From positions 186,001 to 250,000 of the forward strand of contig CBDCZB010000004.1 of NCBI GenBank assembly GCA_965224415.1: DNA of 64,000 nucleotides, read 5' to 3'. The notes below the pieces were generated by a model. The model was not told where the DNA came from. It made no database searches and saw nothing but the letters and a program-made list of their open reading frames with translations. Shown here in pieces: positions 33,938 to 41,261 of the stretch; the first letter of the stretch is position 1, and each line of letters starts with the position of its first letter. Source of the DNA: DAOUJI01 sp965224415 (GTDB lineage Bacteria; Chloroflexota; Dehalococcoidia; Lucifugimonadales; JAGWBF01). The translations under genes were made by a program, and so were the position numbers.

Positions 33938-34201
33938 ATGGTGCGGTACCCGGTCCTGATTGGAGGAGAGCTGGGAGCGTACGGGATTACTTTCCCTGGT
34001 TTTGACGCTGTCGCAGGGGGAGCCATGGGCGCCACAGTTGATGAGGCCCTGCGGAATGCAGAGGACGTTCTGGCTGACGTAGTAGAGATGATGGAAGAGA
34101 AGGGCGAACCGATTCCATCGCCCGTTTCCTTAGAAGACGTAGTTGTAGAACCCGGCGAAATGGTCGCCTACGTCACCCTCAACACCAACGTTCCAGTCTA
34201 G
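33938..34201 (+). CDS. hicB: HicB-family antitoxin
   Basis: An 87-residue protein with the HicB partial RNase-H fold: YPVLIGGELGAYGITFPGF at the start, GATVDEALRNAEDVLADVV and a Pro-Ser-Pro loop (IPSPVSLEDV). HicB binds and neutralizes the RNA-cleaving toxin HicA. There is no C-terminal HTH, so it is a short-type HicB. A good GGAGG precedes the ATG. The toxin partner upstream appears degraded, which would make this an orphan antitoxin; a role in regulating another HicA is possible. Confidence 0.82.
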   Translation: MVRYPVLIGGELGAYGITFPGFDAVAGGAMGATVDEALRNAEDVLADVVEMMEEKGEPIPSPVSLEDVVVEPGEMVAYVTLNTNVPV

Positions 34202-34242
34202 CGCCGCCGGCTTGTTTTTCGGGGGCGGCTCTCTAGGGTAAA

Positions 34243-36876
34243 ATGGCGGGGATGTCCACCGCCAAGTCCTCTTCTAAAGACAGGCTCACGCCGGTCCGGC
34301 GCCAATACATGCGCATCAAGCAGCGTTACCCCGACGCGCTGCTCCTCTTCCGGATGGGAGACTTCTACGAGACCTTCGACGAAGACGCCCACACGGCCTC
34401 CCAGGCGCTGGACATAGCCCTCACCTCCCGAAGCATGGGCAAAGGCAGCCCCGTCCCGCTGGCCGGAGTGCCTGCCCACTCGCTCGAACCCTACCTGGCC
34501 CGGCTGATAAAGGCTGGTTACAAGGTGGCCATCTGCGAACAACTTTCCGACCCCGCCGCTTCCAAGGGAATCGTAGACAGGGACGTGGTGCGGGTGGTGA
34601 CGCCCGGGACGGTGGTGGAGCCGTCCCTCCTTGAGCAGAAGGCCAACAACTACCTCGTGGCGCTTATGCCCGACGGCAGCCAAGTGGGACTGGCCTATGT
34701 AGACATCACGACGGGAGAGTTTTGCGCCGCCCAGATTCCCGTGGCCGAGCTTGGGTTGGAGCTTTCCCGGCTGGATCCGGCGGAGGCGCTGGCGCCGGAG
34801 GGGACTGAGTTGGACGGGACCGCTGGCTGTACGTCGACGCCCCTGCCCGCTTACGTGTTCAGAGAAGACACGGCGGCCCGGACTCTCATGGACCACTTCG
34901 GCGTCGCAAGCTTAGAGGCCTATGGATGTGATGGGTTGCCCCTGGCCGTGGGCGCCGCCGGGGCCATCGTGGACTATCTGTCGCAGACTCAGAAGGGCGC
35001 CCTCAAGGAGCTCCGTACCCTCAGCGTCTATTCGACCGCGTCGTACATGACCCTGGACATCCAGACCCGCCGGAACCTGGAACTGTTCCAGGGAGGCCGT
35101 TGGGGAAACAGTGAGGCGTCGTTATACAACACCCTGGACCTTACCCGCACGCCCATGGGCGGCAGGCTGCTCCGACGCTGGATGGGCCAGCCTCTGCGAG
35201 AACTGGAGCCGCTGGCCCGAAGACAGGACTCGGTGGGCTGGTTCCACGACAATATGCTGGACCGGGAAAGGGCCTCGGCGCTCCTTTCCAGAATCGGTGA
35301 CCTGGAGCGGACGGTGGGCCGTGTGCGTCTTGGGACCGCCGTTCCCAGGGAACTGCTGGGCTTGGCCAACGGTCTGAAGGCGTCATTGGAGCTTGTGGAC
35401 GGGTTGTCCGGCGTCGGGGAACTGGCCTGGCTTCTGGACGGGTTCGAAAGCGGCAAGAAACCCTGCGAGCAGGCCGTGGGGCTGATAGGACAGGCAATAA
35501 AAGACGACCCCGTCGGCGAGCCTGGGGACGGAGGAGTCTTCCGGGAAGGCTTCTCGCCGGAGTTGGATGAGCTGCGACAGGCGTCGGGAAACGCCAGGGA
35601 GTACATTGCCGGTCTCGAGCGCAAGGAACGGGAGGCCACGGGGATAAAGAACCTCAAGGTCGGGTACAACAGGGTGTTCGGGTATTACATAGAGGTGACC
35701 AATGCCAACCTGGCTATGACGCCCGACTCCTACACCCGCAGGCAGACCCTGGTGGGCGGAGAGCGTTTCATCACACCGGAATTGAAGGAATACGAATCTC
35801 GAATCCTTGGGGCCAGAGAGAGAATCGAGGAGCTGGAGAGGGCGCTATACCGCCAGGTGTGCGCCCAGATTGGTGAACAGAGTTGGGCAGTGTCGGCCCT
35901 GGGCGAGGCCGTAGCCCACCTCGACGTGTTTCACTGCCTAGGGGAAGCGGCTGTCCGCTACGGCTACGTGCGCCCCATGCTGAACGAAGATACGGGCATA
36001 TCCATCAAGGCGGGACGCCATCCTGTGGTTGAGAGAACGCTCCCGCCCGGCTCTTTCGTCGCCAATGACACGGACACGTCTTTGGAAGACAGCCAGGTGA
36101 TGATAATCACCGGCCCCAACATGGCCGGAAAGAGCACCTACATACGGCAGGCAGCCCTCATAGTCCTCATGGCGCAGATGGGCAGCTTTGTGCCGGCGGA
36201 CTCGGCCTCCATCGGTCTGGTGGACCGTATCTTCACGAGGTTGGGCCTCCAGGACGACCTGTCCACGGGCCAGTCCACCTTCATGGTGGAGATGGTCGAA
36301 ACGGCGGCGATACTGAACCAGGCAACGCCCCGTTCCCTGGTGATTCTGGATGAGATAGGCCGGGGCACTTCGACCTACGATGGCCTGTCCATCGCCAAGG
36401 CGGTGGTGGAGCACCTCCACAATCACCCGCGGTTGGGCTGCAAGACCCTTTTCGCAACCCACTACCACGAATTGACCCATCTGGCGGAGACGCTGCCCAG
36501 GGTGAAGAACTACTCGGTGGCCGTTTCCGAGGATGACGGCCAGGTGGTCTTTCTCCACCGCATCGAGCGGGGGAGAGCGGACAAGAGCTACGGCATTCAC
36601 GTGGCCCGGCTAGCTGGAATGCCGCAATCGGTGGTGAACCGGGCATGGGAAGAGTTGGGTGACCTGGAGCGGCAGGACCAGGGCCCCGGGAGGGGGCAAC
36701 CGGCAAATCCGGTGTTCCAGATGGCCTTGTTCGGAGGAGACGCCCCCAATCAGGCGGTTCTGGACGAGCTTCTAGAAATGGATGTCTCGACCATGACTCC
36801 TCTGGCCGCCATAAACGCCCTGTACCGCTTGCAACGCCAGGCCCAGGGAATTCCCGACCCTGAAGATGAAGGATGA
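34243..36876 (+). CDS. mutS: DNA mismatch repair protein MutS
   Basis: A complete MutS of 877 residues. The mismatch-recognition motif GDFYETF with Phe41-x-Glu43 is present; the connector, lever and clamp domains follow, and the ATPase has TGPNMAGKSTYIRQ (about 622), ILDEIGRGTSTYDGLS (about 704) and the ATHYHELT block. It recognises base mismatches and recruits MutL, which is encoded nearby (38088-39818). The start is ATG 34243; ATG 34252 is an equally plausible start three codons later. Confidence 0.97.
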   Translation: MAGMSTAKSSSKDRLTPVRRQYMRIKQRYPDALLLFRMGDFYETFDEDAHTASQALDIALTSRSMGKGSPVPLAGVPAHSLEPYLARLIKAGYKVAICEQLSDPAASKGIVDRDVVRVVTPGTVVEPSLLEQKANNYLVALMPDGSQVGLAYVDITTGEFCAAQIPVAELGLELSRLDPAEALAPEGTELDGTAGCTSTPLPAYVFREDTAARTLMDHFGVASLEAYGCDGLPLAVGAAGAIVDYLSQTQKGALKELRTLSVYSTASYMTLDIQTRRNLELFQGGRWGNSEASLYNTLDLTRTPMGGRLLRRWMGQPLRELEPLARRQDSVGWFHDNMLDRERASALLSRIGDLERTVGRVRLGTAVPRELLGLANGLKASLELVDGLSGVGELAWLLDGFESGKKPCEQAVGLIGQAIKDDPVGEPGDGGVFREGFSPELDELRQASGNAREYIAGLERKEREATGIKNLKVGYNRVFGYYIEVTNANLAMTPDSYTRRQTLVGGERFITPELKEYESRILGARERIEELERALYRQVCAQIGEQSWAVSALGEAVAHLDVFHCLGEAAVRYGYVRPMLNEDTGISIKAGRHPVVERTLPPGSFVANDTDTSLEDSQVMIITGPNMAGKSTYIRQAALIVLMAQMGSFVPADSASIGLVDRIFTRLGLQDDLSTGQSTFMVEMVETAAILNQATPRSLVILDEIGRGTSTYDGLSIAKAVVEHLHNHPRLGCKTLFATHYHELTHLAETLPRVKNYSVAVSEDDGQVVFLHRIERGRADKSYGIHVARLAGMPQSVVNRAWEELGDLERQDQGPGRGQPANPVFQMALFGGDAPNQAVLDELLEMDVSTMTPLAAINALYRLQRQAQGIPDPEDEG

Positions 36877-37011
36877 AATCATTCGGTGCGCGGCGGCGTT
36901 CTCGTCTGCTATCGCCGTAAGGGCTATGGGCCTTATACTCACCTAAGCTTTGCATTTGGCGTCCCGATCTTTACAGATGGGTAAAAAGGGGATGCACCAA
37001 GGAGGAAATGT

Positions 37012-37368
37012 ATGGCTGAGCAAGCCCGGTTCTATTGGTGGCCGCGTTGATCGACCTGCCGTAAAGCGAGGGAGTTTCTCTTGCAAAAGGGAGTCGAGTT
37101 GGAAGAGCGGGACTACTTCGCCAACCCGTTCAGCGAAGAGGAGTTGCGGGCAATCATCGGCGGACGTGAGCCGTCGGAGATTTTCGCCTGGCGCAGCCCC
37201 AGCTTCAAGAGCCTGGACAAGGACCCCGACAGCCTCACCGGAGACGACCTCGTGCGCCTCATGCTCGACGAGCCCAGGCTTGTCCGGCGTCCCCTGGTCC
37301 AAGTCGGAGATAGGCTGGTCATAGGAGGCTCCTTCAAAGCCATCGAGGAGGCCCTGGGGTCGGGCTGA
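37012..37368 (+). CDS. ArsC/Spx-family thioredoxin-fold protein, probable selenoprotein (TGA = Sec13)
   Basis: The ATG at 37012 is preceded by AAGGAGGAAA. Translation gives MAEQARFYWWPR, then TGA (37048-37050), then STCRKAREFLLQKGV and an ArsC-like remainder ending RRPLVQVGDRLVIGG; total 118 residues with the TGA decoded. The TGA sits where the family has the first Cys of Cys-x2-Cys, giving Sec13-Ser-Thr-Cys16, and homology continues in the same frame on both sides. Immediately after the TGA, bases 37051-37097 can fold into a SECIS-like hairpin. The family covers arsenate reductases and Spx-like redox regulators; a thiol/selenol reductase role is likely, the exact substrate unknown. The alternative is a nonsense mutation. 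It lies between mutS and mutL. Confidence 0.8.
37051..37097 (+). promoter_or_regulatory. Candidate bacterial SECIS hairpin
   Basis: Directly after the TGA, TCGAC (37051-37055) pairs with GTCGA (37093-37097), and GCGAGGGA (37066-37073) pairs with TCTCTTGC (37077-37084), two pairs being G-U. The apical loop is GTT, starting with G, 24 bases past the TGA. Known bacterial SECIS elements lie right after the Sec codon, with a small apical loop containing an early G at about 16-37 bases. Confidence 0.65.
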
Positions 37369-37400
37369 AGTGTGCCGAAGGTCGCGCCTGGATTAACTTT

Positions 37401-37466
37401 CGTCGCTCCGGCGCAGGCCGGAGCCTAGGGCGGCGCCTCTGGATTCCGGCCTGCGCCGGAATGACG
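37401..37466. repeat. Inverted pair of REP-like repeats
   Basis: Left arm 37401-37425 (core CTCCGGCGCAGGCCGGAG) and right arm 37441-37466 (core ATTCCGGCCTGCGCCGGAAT) are imperfect inverse copies around a short GC-rich spacer, forming a BIME-like cruciform between the selenoprotein and HAD genes. Related single copies lie at 15096 and 22063. Confidence 0.7.
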
Positions 37467-37629
37467 GACGTGGGGCGGTGGTCTCTCGTAGGGACGACCG
37501 GTGGTCGACCAGCCAAAGTTGCTTGAAAACGAAGCTGAAGGGCGCCCCAGGGGCGGCGTTGAGCAGCCCGTCGTAGCTGGATATAATGGCCCGTAGGCAA
37601 GCCCGTTAAAGCTGGGCGGTGAAGAAGGG

Positions 37630-38091
37630 GTGTGGGTGGACATATTCTTTGACGTGGACTACACCATCCTGGGTCTGGACTACAGCCTCAGACCAGGAGT
37701 CCTAGAGACTTTTCAAAAACTCACAGCCGACGGCCATAGAGTCCACGTCTGGTCAGGCGTCGGGCTGCGGGACCAGGTGGTCAAAGACCACAAGCTTCTC
37801 CCCTACGTATCCGGCGTATATCTAAAACCCACCTACAAGGCCAGGGAGCGCCTTGGGCAGCTAGGTGTGCCCCTGGTCCCAGACTTTGTTGTGGATGACT
37901 ACCCGGAAATAGTAGAGGACTTCGGAGGAGTCTGTGTCTGGCCCTATTATATGCGCAACGATCAGGACACCCAGATGGAGCGCATATACCGGATAGCGTC
38001 CGACTTCGCCAGGGACGGCGTCTCCCCAGATCGACAGTTCGTCAGCCGAAAGGCCGACCCTGAAGACCCTCAGCTGGGGCGGGCGGAATGA
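37630..38091 (+). CDS. HAD-superfamily hydrolase
   Basis: A 153-residue HAD-fold protein with the nucleophile motif DVDYTILGLD (Asp-x-Asp-x-Thr) at residues 8-12, HVWSGVGLRDQVVKD (motif II Ser), and VPDFVVDDYPEIVED (motif IV). There is no large cap domain. The family dephosphorylates small phosphates; the substrate is unknown. Start is GTG 37630; GTG 37636 is an alternative. The stop overlaps the mutL start in the arrangement ATGA, so the two are co-translated. Confidence 0.8.
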   Translation: MWVDIFFDVDYTILGLDYSLRPGVLETFQKLTADGHRVHVWSGVGLRDQVVKDHKLLPYVSGVYLKPTYKARERLGQLGVPLVPDFVVDDYPEIVEDFGGVCVWPYYMRNDQDTQMERIYRIASDFARDGVSPDRQFVSRKADPEDPQLGRAE

Positions 38092-39818
38092 CCATTCGTG
38101 TGTTGAAGCCCGACGTGGCCGCCAAGATAGCCGCCGGCGAGGTGGTCGAGCGACCCGCGTCGGTGGTCAAGGAGTTGGTGGAGAACTCCATCGACGCCGG
38201 GGCCAACCGGATTGCCATAGAAATCAAGGGCGGAGGCGTGGACCTCATCAGGGTGACCGACGACGGCTACGGAATCCCGGCTGATGAGATTCTGCTCTCC
38301 TTCCACCGCCACGCCACCAGCAAGCTGACCTCACCCGACGACCTGGAGTCGGTAACCACGATGGGCTTCCGGGGTGAGGCGCTGCCCAGCGTTGCGTCGG
38401 TGTCCAGGGTGACTATGACCAGCCGGCCGGCTTCGGAAGCCGTGGGGACGGAAGTCCGGCTCCGTTGGGGCGAAGTGGAAAAGAGCGGCCCCGCGGGCTG
38501 CACCGTGGGAACGTCGGTCAGCGTTGAGTCCCTGTTCGAGAACGTGCCCGCCCGCCGGAAGTTCCTCCGGTCTCCGGGGTCGGAACGTTCCCGAATCAGC
38601 GACCTGGTGGCCCGATTTGCCCTGGCCTTTCCCCGTATCCGGTTCAACCTCAACGTGGAAGGTCGTAACGCTCTGGCCACGCCTGGAAACGGAATCCTCT
38701 CCGACGTTGTCATATCCGTATATGGAGCGGAGACTGCCGGCGCCATGCTTGAGGTTTCTTGGGACGGCCCCGACGGATATTCCGTCCACGGTTTCACCGG
38801 AGCTCCGTCACTGCATCGGGCCAACCGGAGCTACATCACCTTTATCATGAACGGCCGCTGGATACAGAGCCCCTTCCTAACCTATGCATTGACCGAATGC
38901 TACCAGGGGTTCCTGCCAGTGGGACGCCACCCCATGTCGGCGCTGATGCTGACCGTGCCTCCGGCGGAGGTGGACGTGAACGTCCATCCGGCCAAGCGCG
39001 AGGTCCGGTTCCGGCGGGAGGACCGGGTCTTTTCAGGCTTGCAGAGGGCCGTCAGGTCTACGCTGGTGCAAGCGGCGCCCGTGAGGGAGTTCTCCTTCCC
39101 TTCCGCCCAAACTGGACCGCCGGGCAGAGGTCAGCTCTCTCCACAGGTTCCTATGAACCCCGACCGGCTGGCGTTCTCCATGGACGCAGGAAACACGAGG
39201 GATACGGGGGACGGCGGCGGTCCGCTGGGGCAGCCTGCGACTGCCGGCCAGGGAATTTCATCCCTCAGGGTGTTGGGCCAGATCCGGAACACTTACTTGG
39301 TCTCAGAGGGGCCGGACGGCGTCTATCTCATCGACCAGCACGCGGCCCATGAGAGGGTGCTGTTCGAAACGGTTTCCGGGGCAATGCCCGGAGCACAGTC
39401 CCAGGCGCTTCTGGAGCCTGTGGCGGTCGAACTTTCCCCAGGCCAGGAGGAATTGGCGCGTTCATCGTCGGAGCTATTGGAGCGGTACGGGTTCCTCATG
39501 GAGGGGTTCGGGGAGCGGAGCTACATCCTCAGGGCCGTGCCAGCTGTCATAGGCGACAAGGACCCCGGCAAGGCCCTGGTGGAAGTGTTGGACCTGATGG
39601 CCTTCGAGGGGCTGGTGAAAGAGCGAGAACAGGCGCTGGCGGCTTCCATAGCGTGCCACGGCGCCGTTCGCGCCGGCATGTCAATGGACCAAAGGGAGAT
39701 GGAAGCGTTGCTGGTTCAACTGGAGGCCTGTGAGAACCCACATACCTGCCCCCACGGAAGGCCCACTATCATGCACCTGAGCTCCAGCCATCTGGAGCGA
39801 GAGTTCGGGCGACGCTAG
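38088..39818 (+). CDS. mutL: DNA mismatch repair protein MutL (endonuclease type)
   Basis: A 576-residue MutL. The GHKL ATPase has ELVENSIDAGA (N-box Glu), DDGYGIP, and TMGFRGEALPS; the C-terminal dimerization/nuclease half has DQHAAHERVLFE, matching the DQHAx2Ex4E metal site, plus ACHGAVRAG and CPHGRPT. It therefore should nick DNA itself, as in bacteria without MutH. It works with MutS (34243-36876). It starts inside the HAD stop codon. Confidence 0.97.
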   Translation: MTIRVLKPDVAAKIAAGEVVERPASVVKELVENSIDAGANRIAIEIKGGGVDLIRVTDDGYGIPADEILLSFHRHATSKLTSPDDLESVTTMGFRGEALPSVASVSRVTMTSRPASEAVGTEVRLRWGEVEKSGPAGCTVGTSVSVESLFENVPARRKFLRSPGSERSRISDLVARFALAFPRIRFNLNVEGRNALATPGNGILSDVVISVYGAETAGAMLEVSWDGPDGYSVHGFTGAPSLHRANRSYITFIMNGRWIQSPFLTYALTECYQGFLPVGRHPMSALMLTVPPAEVDVNVHPAKREVRFRREDRVFSGLQRAVRSTLVQAAPVREFSFPSAQTGPPGRGQLSPQVPMNPDRLAFSMDAGNTRDTGDGGGPLGQPATAGQGISSLRVLGQIRNTYLVSEGPDGVYLIDQHAAHERVLFETVSGAMPGAQSQALLEPVAVELSPGQEELARSSSELLERYGFLMEGFGERSYILRAVPAVIGDKDPGKALVEVLDLMAFEGLVKEREQALAASIACHGAVRAGMSMDQREMEALLVQLEACENPHTCPHGRPTIMHLSSSHLEREFGRR

Positions 39819-39828
39819 GATTGGGGGG

Positions 39829-40053
39829 CTATGAGGTCCAGCGCCTCTCAGCCGACTCTATACGGGGGTCTTTCCGGGGGTGGTATATGGAGTCTTCGCC
39901 GGGGAACTGGTCTTGGTTGGCAGGGGACGCTGGGTCGCTGGATGCGCCTTTAGCGGCGATTCCGACCCCAACGAGGGCGGCCAGTCCAAGGGATATCTTC
40001 CCCAGAAAGCTCCGGCGAGTCATCCCTTTGTTTGCGTCGCTCGTTCCCTGCAT
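39829..40053 (-). CDS. Small Tat-signal protein of unknown function
   Basis: A 74-residue protein. Residues 11-36 form a Tat-type signal or N-terminal anchor (TRRSFLGKISLGLAALVGVG). Only about 38 residues remain after it, with no Cys or cofactor motif (ending in HPRKDPRIESAERRW). It might be a tiny exported or anchored accessory subunit. GGGAGG lies ahead of the ATG and a promoter at 40104-40132, so the gene looks real. It is divergent from the alternative complex III operon, which also includes a Tat protein. Confidence 0.65.
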   Translation of the reverse strand: MQGTSDANKGMTRRSFLGKISLGLAALVGVGIAAKGASSDPASPANQDQFPGEDSIYHPRKDPRIESAERRWTS

Positions 40054-40103
40054 CTAGACCTCCCGGTGTCGGACGCCCTTTTGGAAGGGCGCGCTGACAT
40101 AGC

Positions 40104-40132
40104 ATTTTATTTGCTGCGTAAGGGCCGGTCAA
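40104..40132 (-). promoter_or_regulatory. Promoter of the small Tat protein gene
   Basis: On the minus strand TTGACC (40127-40132), 17 bases, TAAAAT (40104-40109), about 50 bases upstream of ATG 40053. Confidence 0.55.
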
Positions 40133-40148
40133 TAGCCTAGGAATCCCC

Positions 40149-40177
40149 TTGACACTCGTATGTGTGTGTGATAATTT
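40149..40177 (+). promoter_or_regulatory. Promoter of the alternative complex III/ccm operon
   Basis: TTGACA (40149-40154), 17 bases, TAATTT (40172-40177); GATAAT at 40170-40175 is an alternative -10. It is divergent from the promoter at 40104-40132. Confidence 0.55.
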
Positions 40178-40227
40178 TCACCTGTCTTTTCGGCCCTACG
40201 CCACCAACATCGGGAGGTGAGGCGGCA

Positions 40228-40527
40228 ATGCTGCCCGATCCGGGAGCTGTTACAGCCTTCGACTGGCTCCAAATAGGGAAGTGGCTCACCAGGATCTGGA
40301 TTTACTTTTTCCTAGTAGTCGGCTTTTCCGCGACCTTCCTTACGGCTCACGCCATAATTCCCTCAATGGTTGCCTCCGGCCATGTTCCTTCGGACTTGGG
40401 GGGAAAGCTCCGCCGACCCATGTACGCCACAGCCGCTATAATGCTGGTCGGCATGGGGATTTTCCTGGCTTTCACCGTAGAACAATCACACATAATCGAG
40501 AGGTTCTGGGACCGATGGTTTATCTAG
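40228..40527 (+). CDS. Small membrane protein heading the alternative complex III operon
   Basis: A 99-residue protein with two predicted TM helices (about WIYFFLVVGFSATFLTAHAI and YATAAIMLVGMGIFLAF). No domain is recognised. ATG 40228 has GGGAGGTGA upstream; the frame opens earlier but without a ribosome site. Its place directly before actA suggests a small subunit or assembly factor of the complex. Confidence 0.75.
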   Translation: MLPDPGAVTAFDWLQIGKWLTRIWIYFFLVVGFSATFLTAHAIIPSMVASGHVPSDLGGKLRRPMYATAAIMLVGMGIFLAFTVEQSHIIERFWDRWFI

Positions 40528-40555
40528 TCACGGTCCAGAGCAATCACTTCTACAT

Positions 40556-41242
40556 ATGCCTATAAAGCCCAGCTTGAAGCTCATGGCGCCCCTGGCGCTG
40601 GGAGGCCTTATAGGCGGCGCGGTAGCCATATTCGTGGTGGTGAACCTCCTCCTCGCCTGGTGGGGCAGGCCTGTCTTTGGCTTCGGAGCCGACGGACCCG
40701 GTCAACCGATCGCTTTCCCCCATGACGTTCACGTGGAGGAAAAGGGAATTCAGTGCGAATTCTGCCACCGCAACGTAACCAAAGGCGACCCCGCAACAGT
40801 GCCTTCGATCCAGCAGTGCCTCTGGTGCCACACCACTATAGATGGTCAGCAGAATGCGGAGATAGTTAAGCTGCTCGAATATGGAGGCTTGGACGCGGCT
40901 GGAAAGCCTTCGGATGATCTGATGGCAGAGCCTATCGACTGGGAGAGGGTCCACAGGCTTCCAGACCACGTGCAGTTCGCCCACGAACCCCATATTAGGT
41001 TCTTTACTACGACCAACGAGGGCAGGACCCAAGCCATTGCCCAGGCGGGGGAGATGGGGTTCCATATTTCATCAGGGGACCCTCCCGCCTATGAATTGAC
41101 CGAGGCCACATGTTCCATCTGCCACGGCAAGGTGCGTGAGATGACCAAGGTCAAGCAGGTGCGGGACCTTAAGATGGGAGATTGCGTGGACTGCCACAGG
41201 GACCTGAATGCCCCCACAGACTGCACAACGTGTCACTATTAG
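40556..41242 (+). CDS. actA: Alternative complex III pentaheme cytochrome c subunit ActA
   Basis: A 228-residue protein with one N-terminal TM anchor (LGGLIGGAVAIFVVVNLLLA) and five CxxCH haem sites: CEFCH, CLWCH, CSICH, CVDCH and CTTCH. FPHDVHVEEKGIQCEFCH also supplies a typical distal His. Five haems match ActA of Rhodothermus alternative complex III, which takes electrons from the quinol site toward soluble cytochrome c. The next gene, ActB1, follows after 19 bases. Confidence 0.92.
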   Translation: MPIKPSLKLMAPLALGGLIGGAVAIFVVVNLLLAWWGRPVFGFGADGPGQPIAFPHDVHVEEKGIQCEFCHRNVTKGDPATVPSIQQCLWCHTTIDGQQNAEIVKLLEYGGLDAAGKPSDDLMAEPIDWERVHRLPDHVQFAHEPHIRFFTTTNEGRTQAIAQAGEMGFHISSGDPPAYELTEATCSICHGKVREMTKVKQVRDLKMGDCVDCHRDLNAPTDCTTCHY

Positions 41243-41261
41243 AGGCAGAGCGCCAGAGAAT

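Noticed and set aside
37048..37050. TGA as a simple inactivating nonsense mutation
   Set aside because: Kept as the alternative, but position at the catalytic Cys, intact downstream frame, and the hairpin directly after make Sec the better reading.
36950..37324. A 124-codon open frame overlapping the selenoprotein candidate in another frame
   Set aside because: Its protein (starting MHLASRSLQMGKKG) has no family resemblance, its start lacks a good ribosome site, and the overlapping frame encodes a recognisable ArsC-like domain.
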